Shown here: positions 1 through 8,568 of the stretch, in pieces
Numbering within the stretch: position 1 is the first letter of the stretch
Layout of the letters: every line of letters starts with the position of its first letter
Source of the DNA: HIMB114 sp008638005
Lineage (GTDB): Bacteria; Pseudomonadota; Alphaproteobacteria; Pelagibacterales; Pelagibacteraceae
DNA: 64,000 nt
Direction: 5' to 3'
Assembly: GCA_032681305.1 (NCBI GenBank)
Contig: CP136340.1
Coordinates: 62,001-126,000 of the forward strand
Program-made: the position numbers and the translations under genes
The notes under the pieces: generated by a model
Seen by the model: the letters and a program-made list of their open reading frames with translations, nothing else
Database searches by the model: none
Told to the model about the DNA's origin: nothing

Positions 1-462
1 AGTTCAAAAGTTGTAATTCGAGAAGACGGTAAGTTTTTAGAAAAAGATATAACTGAATATTTCAAAGGAAAAAAAATTGTAGCTTTTGCTTTACCTGGCG
101 CATTCACTCCAACGTGTTCAAATTATCATGTCCCAGCCTATGAAGAGGAGTACGAAAATTTAAAAACCTTAGGGATTGATGAAGTGTACTGTATTAGCAT
201 GAATGATCCTTTTGTAGTTGCTAAGTGGAAGGAGATTTCTGGGGCTAACAAAATTAAATTTATCCCAGATGGTAATGGAAATTTTACAAAAGATATGAAT
301 ATGATTTCTGATAGAAGCGCATCCGGTATGGGGCTACGTTCATTTAGATATTCTATGTATGTAGATAATGGAAATATTATTAAAATTTTTAAAGATGAAG
401 ATGGAAAATTTGATGTGAGTGATCCTAAAACAATGATCAAATTTTTAAAAGAAACTAGTTAG
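1..462 (+). CDS. Peroxiredoxin, Prx5/AhpE-like (5' end outside window)
   Basis: This is a thiol peroxidase that reduces H2O2 and organic hydroperoxides with a peroxidatic cysteine. The open frame runs from base 1 to TAG at 460-462, 153 residues visible, so only a few N-terminal residues are probably missing. The signature PGAFTPTCS (visible residues 34-42) carries the peroxidatic Cys and its conserved Thr, and CISMNDPFV and the later GLRSFRYSM segment match the Prx5 subgroup. It sits immediately before a DUF2805 gene (GTG overlapping the TAG) and 0.4 kb upstream of an iron permease and katG, so the region is peroxide- and iron-related. The reductant (glutaredoxin or thioredoxin) cannot be told from this sequence. 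Confidence 0.9.
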   Translation, partial: SSKVVIREDGKFLEKDITEYFKGKKIVAFALPGAFTPTCSNYHVPAYEEEYENLKTLGIDEVYCISMNDPFVVAKWKEISGANKIKFIPDGNGNFTKDMNMISDRSASGMGLRSFRYSMYVDNGNIIKIFKDEDGKFDVSDPKTMIKFLKETS

Positions 463-764
463 TGGCCACAAGAAAGTCATTTACAAGACCTGTAACCAAA
501 ACATCAAACCCTCAACCTAAAGACAAGCAATCGAAAGATTGGCTTGTATGGGCTGCTTGGGCGGATAGAATAACGTTTGAGGATATAAAAAAAGAGACAG
601 GTAAAAGCGAATCTGAGGTTATTAAAATAATGCGATCCTCATTAAAACCAGGGTCTTTTAGACTTTGGAGAAAAAGAGTTCACACCAAATCCATTAAAAA
701 CTTAAAAAAGTTTAGAGAAGATAGAAAAAAAATAAGAGATAAATCCTATAAAAACTACCTATAG
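462..764 (+). CDS. DUF2805 / TIGR03643 family protein
   Basis: A 100-residue basic protein starting at GTG, which overlaps the last base of the upstream peroxiredoxin stop (TAGTG), so the two are probably translationally coupled. The middle matches the DUF2805 (TIGR03643) family: an acidic WADRITFEDIKKETG helix, then SEVIKIMRSSLKP and FRLWRKRV. The pattern resembles a small helix-turn-helix fold, but the family has no established function. The C-terminal tail (LKKFREDRKKIRDKSYKNYL) is highly charged. Assignment to the family is firm; any DNA-binding role is inference. Confidence 0.8.
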   Translation: MATRKSFTRPVTKTSNPQPKDKQSKDWLVWAAWADRITFEDIKKETGKSESEVIKIMRSSLKPGSFRLWRKRVHTKSIKNLKKFREDRKKIRDKSYKNYL

Positions 765-804
765 TTGTGTTAAGTGATCGAATCTGCTACATGTTGACAT
801 GTTA

Positions 805-821
805 TTAAGAATTATTCTTAA
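805..821. promoter_or_regulatory. Perfect 8-1-8 palindrome, candidate Irr/Fur-family operator
   Basis: TTAAGAAT-T-ATTCTTAA is a perfect inverted repeat just upstream of the -35 box of the iron-permease promoter. Its form resembles the alphaproteobacterial iron-control (ICE) box bound by Irr (TTTAGAA...TTCTAAA type). A second palindrome lies 12 bases downstream. The symmetry is seen directly; the regulator is inferred from the downstream FTR1 permease. Confidence 0.55.
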
Positions 822-826
822 CAGTA

Positions 827-855
827 TTGACACTGAGAATCATTCTCATTAATAA
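827..855 (+). promoter_or_regulatory. Promoter with Fur-like operator for iron permease
   Basis: TTGACA (827-832), a 17-base spacer and TAATAA (850-855) form a near-consensus sigma-70 promoter, predicting a start near 862 and a leader of about 28 bases before the ATG at 890. The spacer contains TGAGAAT-C-ATTCTCA (834-848), a perfect 7-1-7 palindrome close to the classical Fur box (TGATAATNATTATCA). A repressor bound there would block RNA polymerase, giving expression in low iron. Promoter and palindrome are seen; Fur/Irr identity is inferred. Confidence 0.65.
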
Positions 856-889
856 GATTAAAATTAAAAATTAGAGAATTAAAAATTAT

Positions 890-1537
890 ATGACTGAATT
901 TATGACACCTTTTGCAAGTTCATTTTTCATAATCCTTAGAGAAGGTTTTGAAGCAATGTTAATAGCAATGTTAGTATTTATGTTTTTAGACAAAATGAAT
1001 GCTAGACACCAAAGACCAGCTGTCTTTTGGGGAATGGGTGCTGGAGTTTTAGTTTCTTTATTATTAGCTGTTGGCTTTAGACAAATTCACGGCATGACAG
1101 GAGCTCATGAAGAAATTTTTGAAGGATGTGTAATGTTAATTGCTTCAGGAATGCTAGCTTATTGCGCATTGTTTTGCCATAACGCAAAGGAACACGTCGA
1201 GGGCAAAGTTGATAAAGCTATAGATTCAGGAAAAACTTGGTTGTTATCTTTTACAGTTTTCTTGGCTATTGTTAGAGAAGGTTTTGAGGTTGTTTTATTT
1301 TACGCAGCATTATTTGCGACCGGTGTTCAAAGTATTAATGCAGTAGTTTTTGGTGCGGTTATTGGTTTGGTAGCTTTAATAGCTTCATACTACGGCTTAA
1401 GACGTTTAACAAAAATCATACCAATCGGTATGTTCTTTAGAGCTTCAGCAGTATTCTTATTGATAATGTCTGCATACTTCGGTTACGAGGGTGTACACGA
1501 ATTAGTTGAAGGTCTTGAAGATCTTAAAGTTTTATAA
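890..1537 (+). CDS. FTR1-family iron permease (EfeU-like)
   Basis: An inner-membrane iron importer of the FTR1/EfeU family. Two REGFE motifs, the iron-coordinating signature, lie at residues 17-21 and 129-133, each inside a hydrophobic helix. About six membrane segments are visible. At 215 residues it is shorter than typical EfeU (about 275), and the last membrane helix seems to be missing or very short. No EfeO or EfeB partner is encoded beside it, so it would act alone. The promoter carries two palindromes consistent with iron-dependent repression, and katG follows after 83 bases, linking iron entry to peroxide defence. ATG at 890 is used; Met5 is an alternative start. Confidence 0.9.
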   Translation: MTEFMTPFASSFFIILREGFEAMLIAMLVFMFLDKMNARHQRPAVFWGMGAGVLVSLLLAVGFRQIHGMTGAHEEIFEGCVMLIASGMLAYCALFCHNAKEHVEGKVDKAIDSGKTWLLSFTVFLAIVREGFEVVLFYAALFATGVQSINAVVFGAVIGLVALIASYYGLRRLTKIIPIGMFFRASAVFLLIMSAYFGYEGVHELVEGLEDLKVL

Positions 1538-1609
1538 AAATTTAACTTTAAATTTAATTAATCATAGTTAAATAAATTTTAATTATTTTTAAGAATTTTA
1601 TTTAATAAC

Positions 1610-1615
1610 AAGGAG
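1610..1615 (+). promoter_or_regulatory. Strong Shine-Dalgarno of katG
   Basis: AAGGAG lies five bases before the katG ATG. It is one of the few consensus ribosome-binding sites in a window where most genes rely on overlap coupling, which suggests high-level translation. The 83-base gap 1538-1620 is otherwise AT-rich, with no clear promoter or OxyR-like palindrome, so katG may be read from the permease promoter. Confidence 0.75.
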
Positions 1616-1620
1616 AAAAA

Positions 1621-3798
1621 ATGAGCACAGAATATAAAAAATCAAATGGAAACGGAAAATGCCCGGTAATGCATGGAGCGTTAACTGAAAGTGGAGACAC
1701 ACCAACAGCTTGGTGGCCGAACAGTTTAAATTTAGATATTTTGCATCAACATGATGTCAAAACAAACCCAATGGATGAAGGTTTTAATTATAAGGAAGAA
1801 GTTAAGAAATTAGATTTTAAAGCTTTAGAAAAAGATTTGCATGCTTTAATGACCGATAACCAAGAATGGTGGCCAGCAGATCTTGGTCATTACGGTGGAT
1901 TAATGATTAGAATGGCATGGCATTCTGCAGGAACTTATAGAATTTCAGATGGAAGGGGAGGAAGCGGCACAGGTAATCATAGATTTGCACCACTTAACTC
2001 TTGGCCGGATAATACAAATTTAGACAAAGCAAGAAGATTACTTTGGCCAATTAAAAAGAAATATGGAAATAAAATTAGCTGGGCTGATCTTATGATCTTA
2101 GCAGGAAACATAGCTTATGAGTCTATGGGTCTTAAGATGTACGGTTTCAGTTACGGACGTGAAGATATTTGGCATCCAGAAAAAGATATTTACTGGGGTT
2201 CAGAAAAAGAATGGTTAGGTGAAGAGAGATATGACAAAGATGGAATTAACAGATCGTCTTTAGAAAACCCACTAGCGGCAGTTCAAATGGGATTAATTTA
2301 TGTTAATCCGGAAGGAGTAGGTGGAAAGCCGGATCCTTTGAGAACAGCAATGGATGTTAGAGAAACATTTGCAAGAATGGCAATGAACGATGAAGAAACT
2401 TGTGCTTTGACTGCTGGCGGACATTCAGTTGGTAGAGCTCATGGTAATGGAGATGCATCAAAATTAGGTGCAGAACCAGAAGCAGCAAGTTTAGATCAGC
2501 AAGGTTTAGGTTGGAATAGAGCTGATGGGGGTGGATTAGGTGTTGAACAAGTAACTAGTGGTATCGAAGGCGCTTGGACTACTCATCCTGACAAGTGGGA
2601 CAATTCATATTTTAAATTACTTCTAGAGTATGAGTGGGAATTAAAGAAGAGCCCCGCAGGTGCAAATCAATGGGAACCTATTAATATTAAAGAAGAAGAC
2701 AAGCCTGTAGATTTAGCAGATCCGTCTAAGAGACATAATCCAATCATGACTGATGCGGATATGGCTATGAAAATGGATCCTGAGTACAGAAAGATCTCAG
2801 AAAAATTCTACAAAGATCACAAATACTTCGAAGAAACTTTTGCTAGAGCTTGGTTTAAATTGACACATAGAGACATGGGAAAAAGAGTAAATTATGTTGG
2901 ACCAAACGCTCCAAAAGAAGATTTAATTTGGCATGATCCAGTACAACCAGGAAAAACAGATTATGACGTTGAGGCTGCAAAAAAATTGATTAAAGAAAGC
3001 GGTTTAACAACAAGTCAGATGGTTACTACTGCATGGGACAGCGCAAGAACTTACAGAAGAACAGATCTTAGAGGTGGTGCAAACGGCTCAAGAATTCGTT
3101 TAGCTCCACAAAAAGACTGGGAAGGCAATGAACCTGCTAAACTTGCAAAAGTATTACCCGTATTAGAAGGTATTGCTTCAAAAACTGGAGCAAGTGTTGC
3201 TGATATCATTGTCCTAGCTGGTAATGTTGGCGTTGAAGAAGCAGCAAAAGAAGTCGGTATAGACATTAAAGTGCCATTTAAAACTGGTAGAGGTGATGCT
3301 ACAGAAGAGCAAACAGACGTAGATTCTTTTGCGGTATTAGAGCCAATTCATGATGCATTTAGAAACTATGTAAAACAAGATTATGCAGTTTCACCTGAGG
3401 AATTAATGTTGGATAGAGCATCGTTAATGGATCTTTCAGCTAAAGAAATGACAGTTCTATTAGGTGGTATGCGAGTTCTAGGGACCAATCATGGCGGATC
3501 TCAGCATGGAGTGTTTACAGAAAAAGTTGGCGCATTAACAACTGACTTTTTTGTAAATTTAACTGATATGAAATTTAAGTGGATACCAACGGGTAAAAAC
3601 TCTTATGAGATTGTTGATAGAAAAACAAATGATAAGAAGTTTACTGCAACTAGAGTTGATCTAGTGTTTGGTTCAAACTCAATTTTACGTTCATATGCAG
3701 AAGTTTATGCGCAAGACGATAACAAAGAAAAATTTGTTAAAGACTTTGTAAAAGCATGGACGAAAGTTATGAATGCAGATTTACCCTCTGTAAATTAA
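1621..3798 (+). CDS. katG: Catalase-peroxidase KatG
   Basis: Bifunctional haem enzyme that dismutates H2O2 and oxidises peroxidase substrates. Its 725 residues match the usual length. Distal-site residues are Arg97, Trp100 and His101 in the IRMAWHSAGTYR motif; the proximal haem ligand is His268 in GGHSVGRAHG. The crosslinked Met-Tyr-Trp adduct required for catalase activity is intact: Trp100, Tyr227 (IYVNPEG) and Met253 (ARMAMND), with the same Tyr-Met spacing of 26 as in the Mycobacterium tuberculosis enzyme. The degenerate second peroxidase-like domain follows. A strong ribosome-binding site precedes the ATG and a rho-independent terminator follows. Haem demand links it to the haem cluster next door. 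Confidence 0.98.
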   Translation: MSTEYKKSNGNGKCPVMHGALTESGDTPTAWWPNSLNLDILHQHDVKTNPMDEGFNYKEEVKKLDFKALEKDLHALMTDNQEWWPADLGHYGGLMIRMAWHSAGTYRISDGRGGSGTGNHRFAPLNSWPDNTNLDKARRLLWPIKKKYGNKISWADLMILAGNIAYESMGLKMYGFSYGREDIWHPEKDIYWGSEKEWLGEERYDKDGINRSSLENPLAAVQMGLIYVNPEGVGGKPDPLRTAMDVRETFARMAMNDEETCALTAGGHSVGRAHGNGDASKLGAEPEAASLDQQGLGWNRADGGGLGVEQVTSGIEGAWTTHPDKWDNSYFKLLLEYEWELKKSPAGANQWEPINIKEEDKPVDLADPSKRHNPIMTDADMAMKMDPEYRKISEKFYKDHKYFEETFARAWFKLTHRDMGKRVNYVGPNAPKEDLIWHDPVQPGKTDYDVEAAKKLIKESGLTTSQMVTTAWDSARTYRRTDLRGGANGSRIRLAPQKDWEGNEPAKLAKVLPVLEGIASKTGASVADIIVLAGNVGVEEAAKEVGIDIKVPFKTGRGDATEEQTDVDSFAVLEPIHDAFRNYVKQDYAVSPEELMLDRASLMDLSAKEMTVLLGGMRVLGTNHGGSQHGVFTEKVGALTTDFFVNLTDMKFKWIPTGKNSYEIVDRKTNDKKFTATRVDLVFGSNSILRSYAEVYAQDDNKEKFVKDFVKAWTKVMNADLPSVN

Positions 3799-3816
3799 TA
3801 TTATAAAAATTAAATT

Positions 3817-3853
3817 TAGCCCCGTGTTTTAGAAAATATGGGGCTATTTTTTT
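3817..3853 (+). terminator. Rho-independent terminator after katG, shared with hemA end
   Basis: TAGCCCC (3817-3823) pairs with GGGGCTA (3840-3846) across a 16-base loop and is followed by seven Ts. The minus-strand hemA stop codon (3844-3846) lies inside the right arm, so the hairpin ends both convergent transcripts. On the minus strand the following T-tract is less regular. Confidence 0.8.
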
Positions 3854-5115
3854 ACTTGAAGATTAGAGGAAATGAATTGCTCATGTTTAGGCATAAATTT
3901 GACCCAAGCTTGAGTTAGGGCATTTACAAATTTTTTAATATCTTCTTTGGAATGACTTGGAGTGGGAGTTATTCTAATTCTTTCGGTTCCTTTTGGAACA
4001 GTAGGAAAATTGATAGGCTGAACATATACTTGGTGCTCTTCCAATAAATAATCACTAATTTTTCTGCAAAGCTTACTCTCTCCAATAATCACAGGGATGA
4101 TATGAGAACCTGAATCTAAAAATGGAATTCCTGCTTTTTCAAGTTCAGATTTTACCAACTTAACATTTTCAAAAAATCTTGATCTAATCTCAGGTTGATT
4201 TTGTACTGTTTGAACACTTTTTAAAGTACCAGCAGCAACTGCGGGACACATAGATGTAGTAAAAATAAATCCTTTAGAAAAACTTCTGACAAAATCTATA
4301 ATAGAGTTTGAAGAAGCAATATAACCACCTGCTAAACCAAAAGCTTTAGCTAAAGTGCCGTTTATAATATCAATTTGATCAGCCACACCTTCTTGTTCTG
4401 CGAGACCTGCAGCGTTTGGACCATATAAACCAACCGCGTGCACTTCATCCAAATAAATTAAAGCACCATGTTCATGAGCTATTTCAACAATTTCTTTTAA
4501 TGGAGCAAAGTCTGCTTCCATTGAATAAACTGATTCTAAAACGATCATTTTAGGTCGGTTAAAAGGAATACCCTTTAAAACAGCTTTTAAGTGTTCCGGA
4601 TCGTTATGCTTATAAATTACTTTCTCTCTTTTACTTGCTCTAATGCCTTCGATTAACGAAGCATGATTTAATTCATCGCTTAGTACCAAGCAGTTATCAA
4701 TTGCTGATAATATTGAAGTTAGAGCAGAGTCATTTGCGCTATATCCTGAGTTAAAAGCTAGCGCTCTTTCTTTGCCGTGTAATTTTGCAATTTTTTCTTC
4801 TAATTCCACATGAAATCTTGTCGTACCTGAAATATTTCTTGTTCCACCTGAACCTGCACCAAGTTGATCAACTGCATTTTTCATAGCGGACATTACCTCC
4901 GTATTTTGACTCATGCTTAAATAGTCGTTTGAACACCAGACATCAATCTCTTTAGTTTTGCCGTCTTTGTGGTGTAAAGCTTTCGGGTATTGACCAGCTT
5001 TTCTCTCAATTTCGTTAAAATATCTGTAATGACCTTCGTTTTTTATATCCTGTAACTTTTGGTCAAATATTGAGTGGTAAGATGATTTCCAATTATGAGA
5101 CTTATTAACTGACAT
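3844..5115 (-). CDS. hemA: 5-aminolevulinate synthase (HemA)
   Basis: PLP enzyme of the Shemin (C4) pathway that condenses glycine and succinyl-CoA into 5-aminolevulinate, the first step of haem synthesis. The 423 residues show the glycine-rich GAGSGGTRNISGT segment, LNHASLIEGIR, the PLP-contacting DEVHAVGLYG, and TLAKAFGLAGGY with the Schiff-base lysine. The N-terminus is about 15 residues longer than a typical start, with ATG at 5113-5115. It faces away from hemC across 88 bases, so the two arms of the haem cluster share a divergent promoter region. The AT-rich gap gives no clear operator. Its stop codon is inside the terminator shared with katG. Confidence 0.97.
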   Translation of the reverse strand: MSVNKSHNWKSSYHSIFDQKLQDIKNEGHYRYFNEIERKAGQYPKALHHKDGKTKEIDVWCSNDYLSMSQNTEVMSAMKNAVDQLGAGSGGTRNISGTTRFHVELEEKIAKLHGKERALAFNSGYSANDSALTSILSAIDNCLVLSDELNHASLIEGIRASKREKVIYKHNDPEHLKAVLKGIPFNRPKMIVLESVYSMEADFAPLKEIVEIAHEHGALIYLDEVHAVGLYGPNAAGLAEQEGVADQIDIINGTLAKAFGLAGGYIASSNSIIDFVRSFSKGFIFTTSMCPAVAAGTLKSVQTVQNQPEIRSRFFENVKLVKSELEKAGIPFLDSGSHIIPVIIGESKLCRKISDYLLEEHQVYVQPINFPTVPKGTERIRITPTPSHSKEDIKKFVNALTQAWVKFMPKHEQFISSNLQVKK

Positions 5116-5203
5116 TTCTCAGAATTTATAATCAATAGAATATTTAAATAAATACCTAAATAGACGCACTTATTATAAATATAAAGAAAGTTATAATCTC
5201 CAA

Positions 5204-6682
5204 ATGTCAGAAATATTAACAATTGGTTCACGGGCAAGTTTTTTAGCCAAGATTCAAACGCTAATTGTAATCAAAGAATTAAAAAAGAAATTTAACAAAA
5301 TTCAAATAAATACAAAATATAGCAAGACCAAAGGTGATGAGTCGAAAAGCCAAGAACCATGGAAAAATTTAGGTTATGGCATTTTTACCAATACGTTAAC
5401 AAGTGATTTAAAAAAAAATAAATTTGATTGCGTTGTCCATTCTTTCAAAGATCTTCCAGTTTTAAAAAAACAAACAAGTTTTTTTACTATCAAAAGAGAT
5501 GACCCTAGAGATGTTTTGTTGATAAAAAAAAAATCATTAAAAAAAAATAAAATTATTATAGGAACTTCCTCTCCAAGACGAAAAGCCTCTGTTAAAGATT
5601 TAAAAGATTTAATTAGAAAAAAAAATATTTTAACTAAAAGTATTAGAGGAAATGTAACAACAAGGTTAACAAAGGTTGTTAACGGAAAAGATTTTGATGC
5701 TGTCTTTATGGCAAAAGCCGCTATTGATAGAATATTTAAATATGGAAATTTTGTAGATAAGAAGGAAGCAATTAAGTTTAAAAAACTTTTTAATCAGTTC
5801 AAGCCTTTTATATTGCCGTTATCTATTTTTCCATCTGCAGCCAGTCAGGGAACTATAGCCATTGAATGTTTGAGTAAAAATAAAAAAGTTAAGTCAATTT
5901 TAAGCAAAATTAATTGCAAAGAAACCCAGTACATTTCAAATGAGGAAAGAAAATTGCTTAAAAAATATGGAGGCGGATGCGGACTGGATATTGGAATTAC
6001 AATTGAAAATATAAAAAATAATTATTTTTTATTCAGCAAAGGTATAGACGCAAAAAATAAAAAACATTTTCATATTAATAAAATTTTAAATTCAAAAACT
6101 ATAAAAAAAACAAAAGATATTTTTCCAGCCGAAATTAAAAATTATAAAATGTTTCAAAGAAAAGAATTAAAGTTGCCTAAAATGAAAAACAATACTTTAA
6201 TTTTAACAAGACCGGATTTTTCAATTAATAGTCTTAATAATGCAAATTTTTTTATTACCAGTGGAATTCAAACTTGGAGAAAAATTGCAATAAAAAACAA
6301 AATTCCTCAATGTTCATTTGATGGACTTGGAGAAGATTATAGACCTCCAGAGTTATATTATAGGAAATTTAGGAATATAAAAAAGATTACTTATAAAGAC
6401 AGTTTATCTACTTACAAAACAAAACAGATTTATGGCTATGAACTTATTCCTGAAATAAACCCAATGACCATTGAAAACTTATTTAGTGCTAAAATATTTT
6501 ATTGGATGAGTTATTCTGCTTTTAAACTTGCAAAAGCAATCAGGCCTGAAATTGTTAAATTTTACCATTGTAGCGGCCCAGGATCTACTTATGAAAAGTT
6601 AAAAAAAGAAATACCTATTAGAAGGTTGCACTTATTTTTTAATTATAAAGATTTTAAAGAGAGTATATATCAAGGAAGTTAA
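5204..6682 (+). CDS. hemC: Hydroxymethylbilane synthase with extra C-terminal domain (possible HemD)
   Basis: Porphobilinogen deaminase, which joins four porphobilinogens into hydroxymethylbilane. Residues 1 to about 320 are HemC: catalytic Asp83 in HSFKDLPV, Arg-rich TSSPRRKASV and SIRGNVTTRL, AASQGTIAIE, and the dipyrromethane-cofactor Cys259 in GGGCGLDIG. The protein is 492 residues, whereas HemC alone is about 310. Residues about 325-492 start with LILTRP and contain FITSGIQTW, YWMSYSAFKLA and a glycine-rich CSGPGSTYEKL segment, arranged like a very divergent uroporphyrinogen-III synthase. No separate hemD occurs in the cluster. A TATAAT at 5192-5197 lies only six bases before the ATG, so transcription may begin at or near the start codon. 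Confidence 0.92.
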   Translation: MSEILTIGSRASFLAKIQTLIVIKELKKKFNKIQINTKYSKTKGDESKSQEPWKNLGYGIFTNTLTSDLKKNKFDCVVHSFKDLPVLKKQTSFFTIKRDDPRDVLLIKKKSLKKNKIIIGTSSPRRKASVKDLKDLIRKKNILTKSIRGNVTTRLTKVVNGKDFDAVFMAKAAIDRIFKYGNFVDKKEAIKFKKLFNQFKPFILPLSIFPSAASQGTIAIECLSKNKKVKSILSKINCKETQYISNEERKLLKKYGGGCGLDIGITIENIKNNYFLFSKGIDAKNKKHFHINKILNSKTIKKTKDIFPAEIKNYKMFQRKELKLPKMKNNTLILTRPDFSINSLNNANFFITSGIQTWRKIAIKNKIPQCSFDGLGEDYRPPELYYRKFRNIKKITYKDSLSTYKTKQIYGYELIPEINPMTIENLFSAKIFYWMSYSAFKLAKAIRPEIVKFYHCSGPGSTYEKLKKEIPIRRLHLFFNYKDFKESIYQGS

Positions 6683-6683
6683 A

Positions 6684-7586
6684 ATGTTTTCGTATTCACA
6701 AAAATTAAAATCAAGTCAGTTAATTCAACCTATATTTATAGAAGAAGGTTTAAAATCACCAAAAATTATTAAAGGTTTAGGTCAAAATTATAGCCATACT
6801 CTTAAAAGCGCAAAAAAAATGATTGAGTCAGATTTAAAAAGAGGAGTTAAAAATTTTATTTTTTTTATTGTTCCTAAAAAAAAACAACCAAGACCCCAAA
6901 ACTTTGATTTTCATTATAAATCTCTATCAAATATTAAAAAAAAATTTGGTAAAAGAATAACAATGATCGTAGATACTTGCTTATGCTCAATAACCACGGA
7001 TGGTCATTGTGGAATAACACATCACAATAAAATTAATTTAAAAGAAACACACAAATCTCTTGGCCTTGCAGCTTTAACTTTTATTAATGCTGGAGCAGAT
7101 ATTATTGCACCAAGCGATATGATGAAAGGTACTACTAAATATTTAAAGTCTTTGTTTAATAAAAAAAAAATAAAAACACCAATCATGAGTTACTCAACTA
7201 AATTTTTTAGCAGTTTTTATGGCCCTTTTAGAAATGCTGCAAAATCTTCACCGAAAAAATTTGATCGGTCTTCTTATCAATTGCCAGTTAACGATAGAAA
7301 AAAAGCGTTACAAAGCTCAATTACAAATGCAAAGCAAGGTGCATCCTTTTTAATGGTTAAGCCCGGTATTACTTCTATTGATTTAATTAGAGATATTAAA
7401 AATAAAACAAAGCTGCCAACAGGCGCCTATCAAGTAAGTGGTGAATATGCATCTTTGCAATATTTATCAAAACATAAGTTGGGAGATTTTAAAAAGTTAT
7501 ATAAAGAAAGCTTAACAGCTATTCATAGAGCGGGTGCCAACTTTATTATTACCTACGGAGCAAGAGATATTGCCAAAAATTTATAA
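6684..7586 (+). CDS. hemB: Porphobilinogen synthase (HemB)
   Basis: Condenses two 5-aminolevulinates to porphobilinogen. Schiff-base lysines are Lys173 (TKFFSSFYGPFR) and Lys226 (MVKPG). The metal site DTCLCSITTDGHCG has Cys99, Cys101 and Cys109 with the spacing of Zn-dependent enzymes such as the E. coli one, not the Asp-rich Mg type found in some alphaproteobacteria. At 300 residues it is about 25 shorter than usual, mainly through loss of the N-terminal arm that supports octamer contacts. ATG lies one base after the hemC stop, with AAGGAAG upstream. Confidence 0.96.
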   Translation: MFSYSQKLKSSQLIQPIFIEEGLKSPKIIKGLGQNYSHTLKSAKKMIESDLKRGVKNFIFFIVPKKKQPRPQNFDFHYKSLSNIKKKFGKRITMIVDTCLCSITTDGHCGITHHNKINLKETHKSLGLAALTFINAGADIIAPSDMMKGTTKYLKSLFNKKKIKTPIMSYSTKFFSSFYGPFRNAAKSSPKKFDRSSYQLPVNDRKKALQSSITNAKQGASFLMVKPGITSIDLIRDIKNKTKLPTGAYQVSGEYASLQYLSKHKLGDFKKLYKESLTAIHRAGANFIITYGARDIAKNL

Positions 7587-8568
7587 TCAAAAATTTTACA
7601 ATGCATTAAACCGTATTGAACAGGATGTTCCACCAATCTGGTTGATGAGGCAAGCTGGTCGTTATCATTCACATTACCAAAATTTAAAAACAAAGTATTC
7701 TTTCGAAGAGCTCTGCACAATACCGGAATTAATTTGCGAAACGACCATGGGGCCTATTCGGGACTTTGATTTTGATGCTGCAATTTTATTTAGCGATATT
7801 TTATTTCCGCTTGATTATCTTGGTATGGAACTAGCTTTTAACCCAGGTCCTCAATTTTCTAAACCTTTAACAGAAGAATTGTTAAAAAATGAAAAAGATA
7901 AAAATTTTTCTGATTATATTCAATTTCAAATTAATGGATTAAAATTAATTAGAGAAACTCTACCAATGAATAAATCACTAATTGGTTTTGTTGGAGGCCC
8001 TTATACACTATTTCAATTTGCCCAAAGACATCCAAAGTCTAATTCAGATTTATTAAACAACTTTTTGCCTTTGATTGAAAATATCTTAGAAAAAAATATT
8101 GATTTACAGTTCTCGGTAGATCTTGATCTTTTAATGATATTTGACACAGAGGCCCAACATTTAAGTATTGAAGAATTTAATATTATAACAAAACCCTTTA
8201 TTGAGAAAATGACTTTAAAATACCCGGGTAAAATTGGTTATTTCACAAAAAATATTGATAGTAAGAAATTTGAAAGCTTAAAGAGCATTAAAGATCTAAA
8301 ATTAACTGTAATGGGTTCTGATCATAATATTTTCAATGAATTGCCTAATACTAAGTTGTCTCTTCAAGGAAATTTTTCAAATGAACAATTAGCAGAAATA
8401 GATTCATCAAAATTTAAGGAAAATTTATCAAATTTTGTTAATTATATTCAAGATCAAGATAAAAGTAGAAGAGTGGGTTGGATTTGTAGTTTAGATCATG
8501 GTGTTTTAAAAACAACTCCTGAGAAAAATGTTAAATTATTTATAGAAACAATTAGAACAGAATTATAA
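7570..8568 (+). CDS. hemE: Uroporphyrinogen decarboxylase (HemE)
   Basis: Decarboxylates uroporphyrinogen III to coproporphyrinogen III. Seen are the N-terminal LMRQAGRYHSHY signature, FSDILFPLDYLG with the catalytic Asp, GFVGGPYTLFQFA, IFDTEAQHL and the C-terminal DHGVLKTTPEKNV. I place the start at TTG 7570 (332 residues) because GGAG at 7557-7560 sits nine bases upstream and the conserved domain begins about 12 residues in, as in other HemE proteins. The frame is also open from a GTG at 7534, which would overlap hemB by 53 bases. Either way it overlaps the hemB 3' end and is coupled to hemH by TAATG. Confidence 0.95.
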   Translation: MPKIYNQKFYNALNRIEQDVPPIWLMRQAGRYHSHYQNLKTKYSFEELCTIPELICETTMGPIRDFDFDAAILFSDILFPLDYLGMELAFNPGPQFSKPLTEELLKNEKDKNFSDYIQFQINGLKLIRETLPMNKSLIGFVGGPYTLFQFAQRHPKSNSDLLNNFLPLIENILEKNIDLQFSVDLDLLMIFDTEAQHLSIEEFNIITKPFIEKMTLKYPGKIGYFTKNIDSKKFESLKSIKDLKLTVMGSDHNIFNELPNTKLSLQGNFSNEQLAEIDSSKFKENLSNFVNYIQDQDKSRRVGWICSLDHGVLKTTPEKNVKLFIETIRTEL

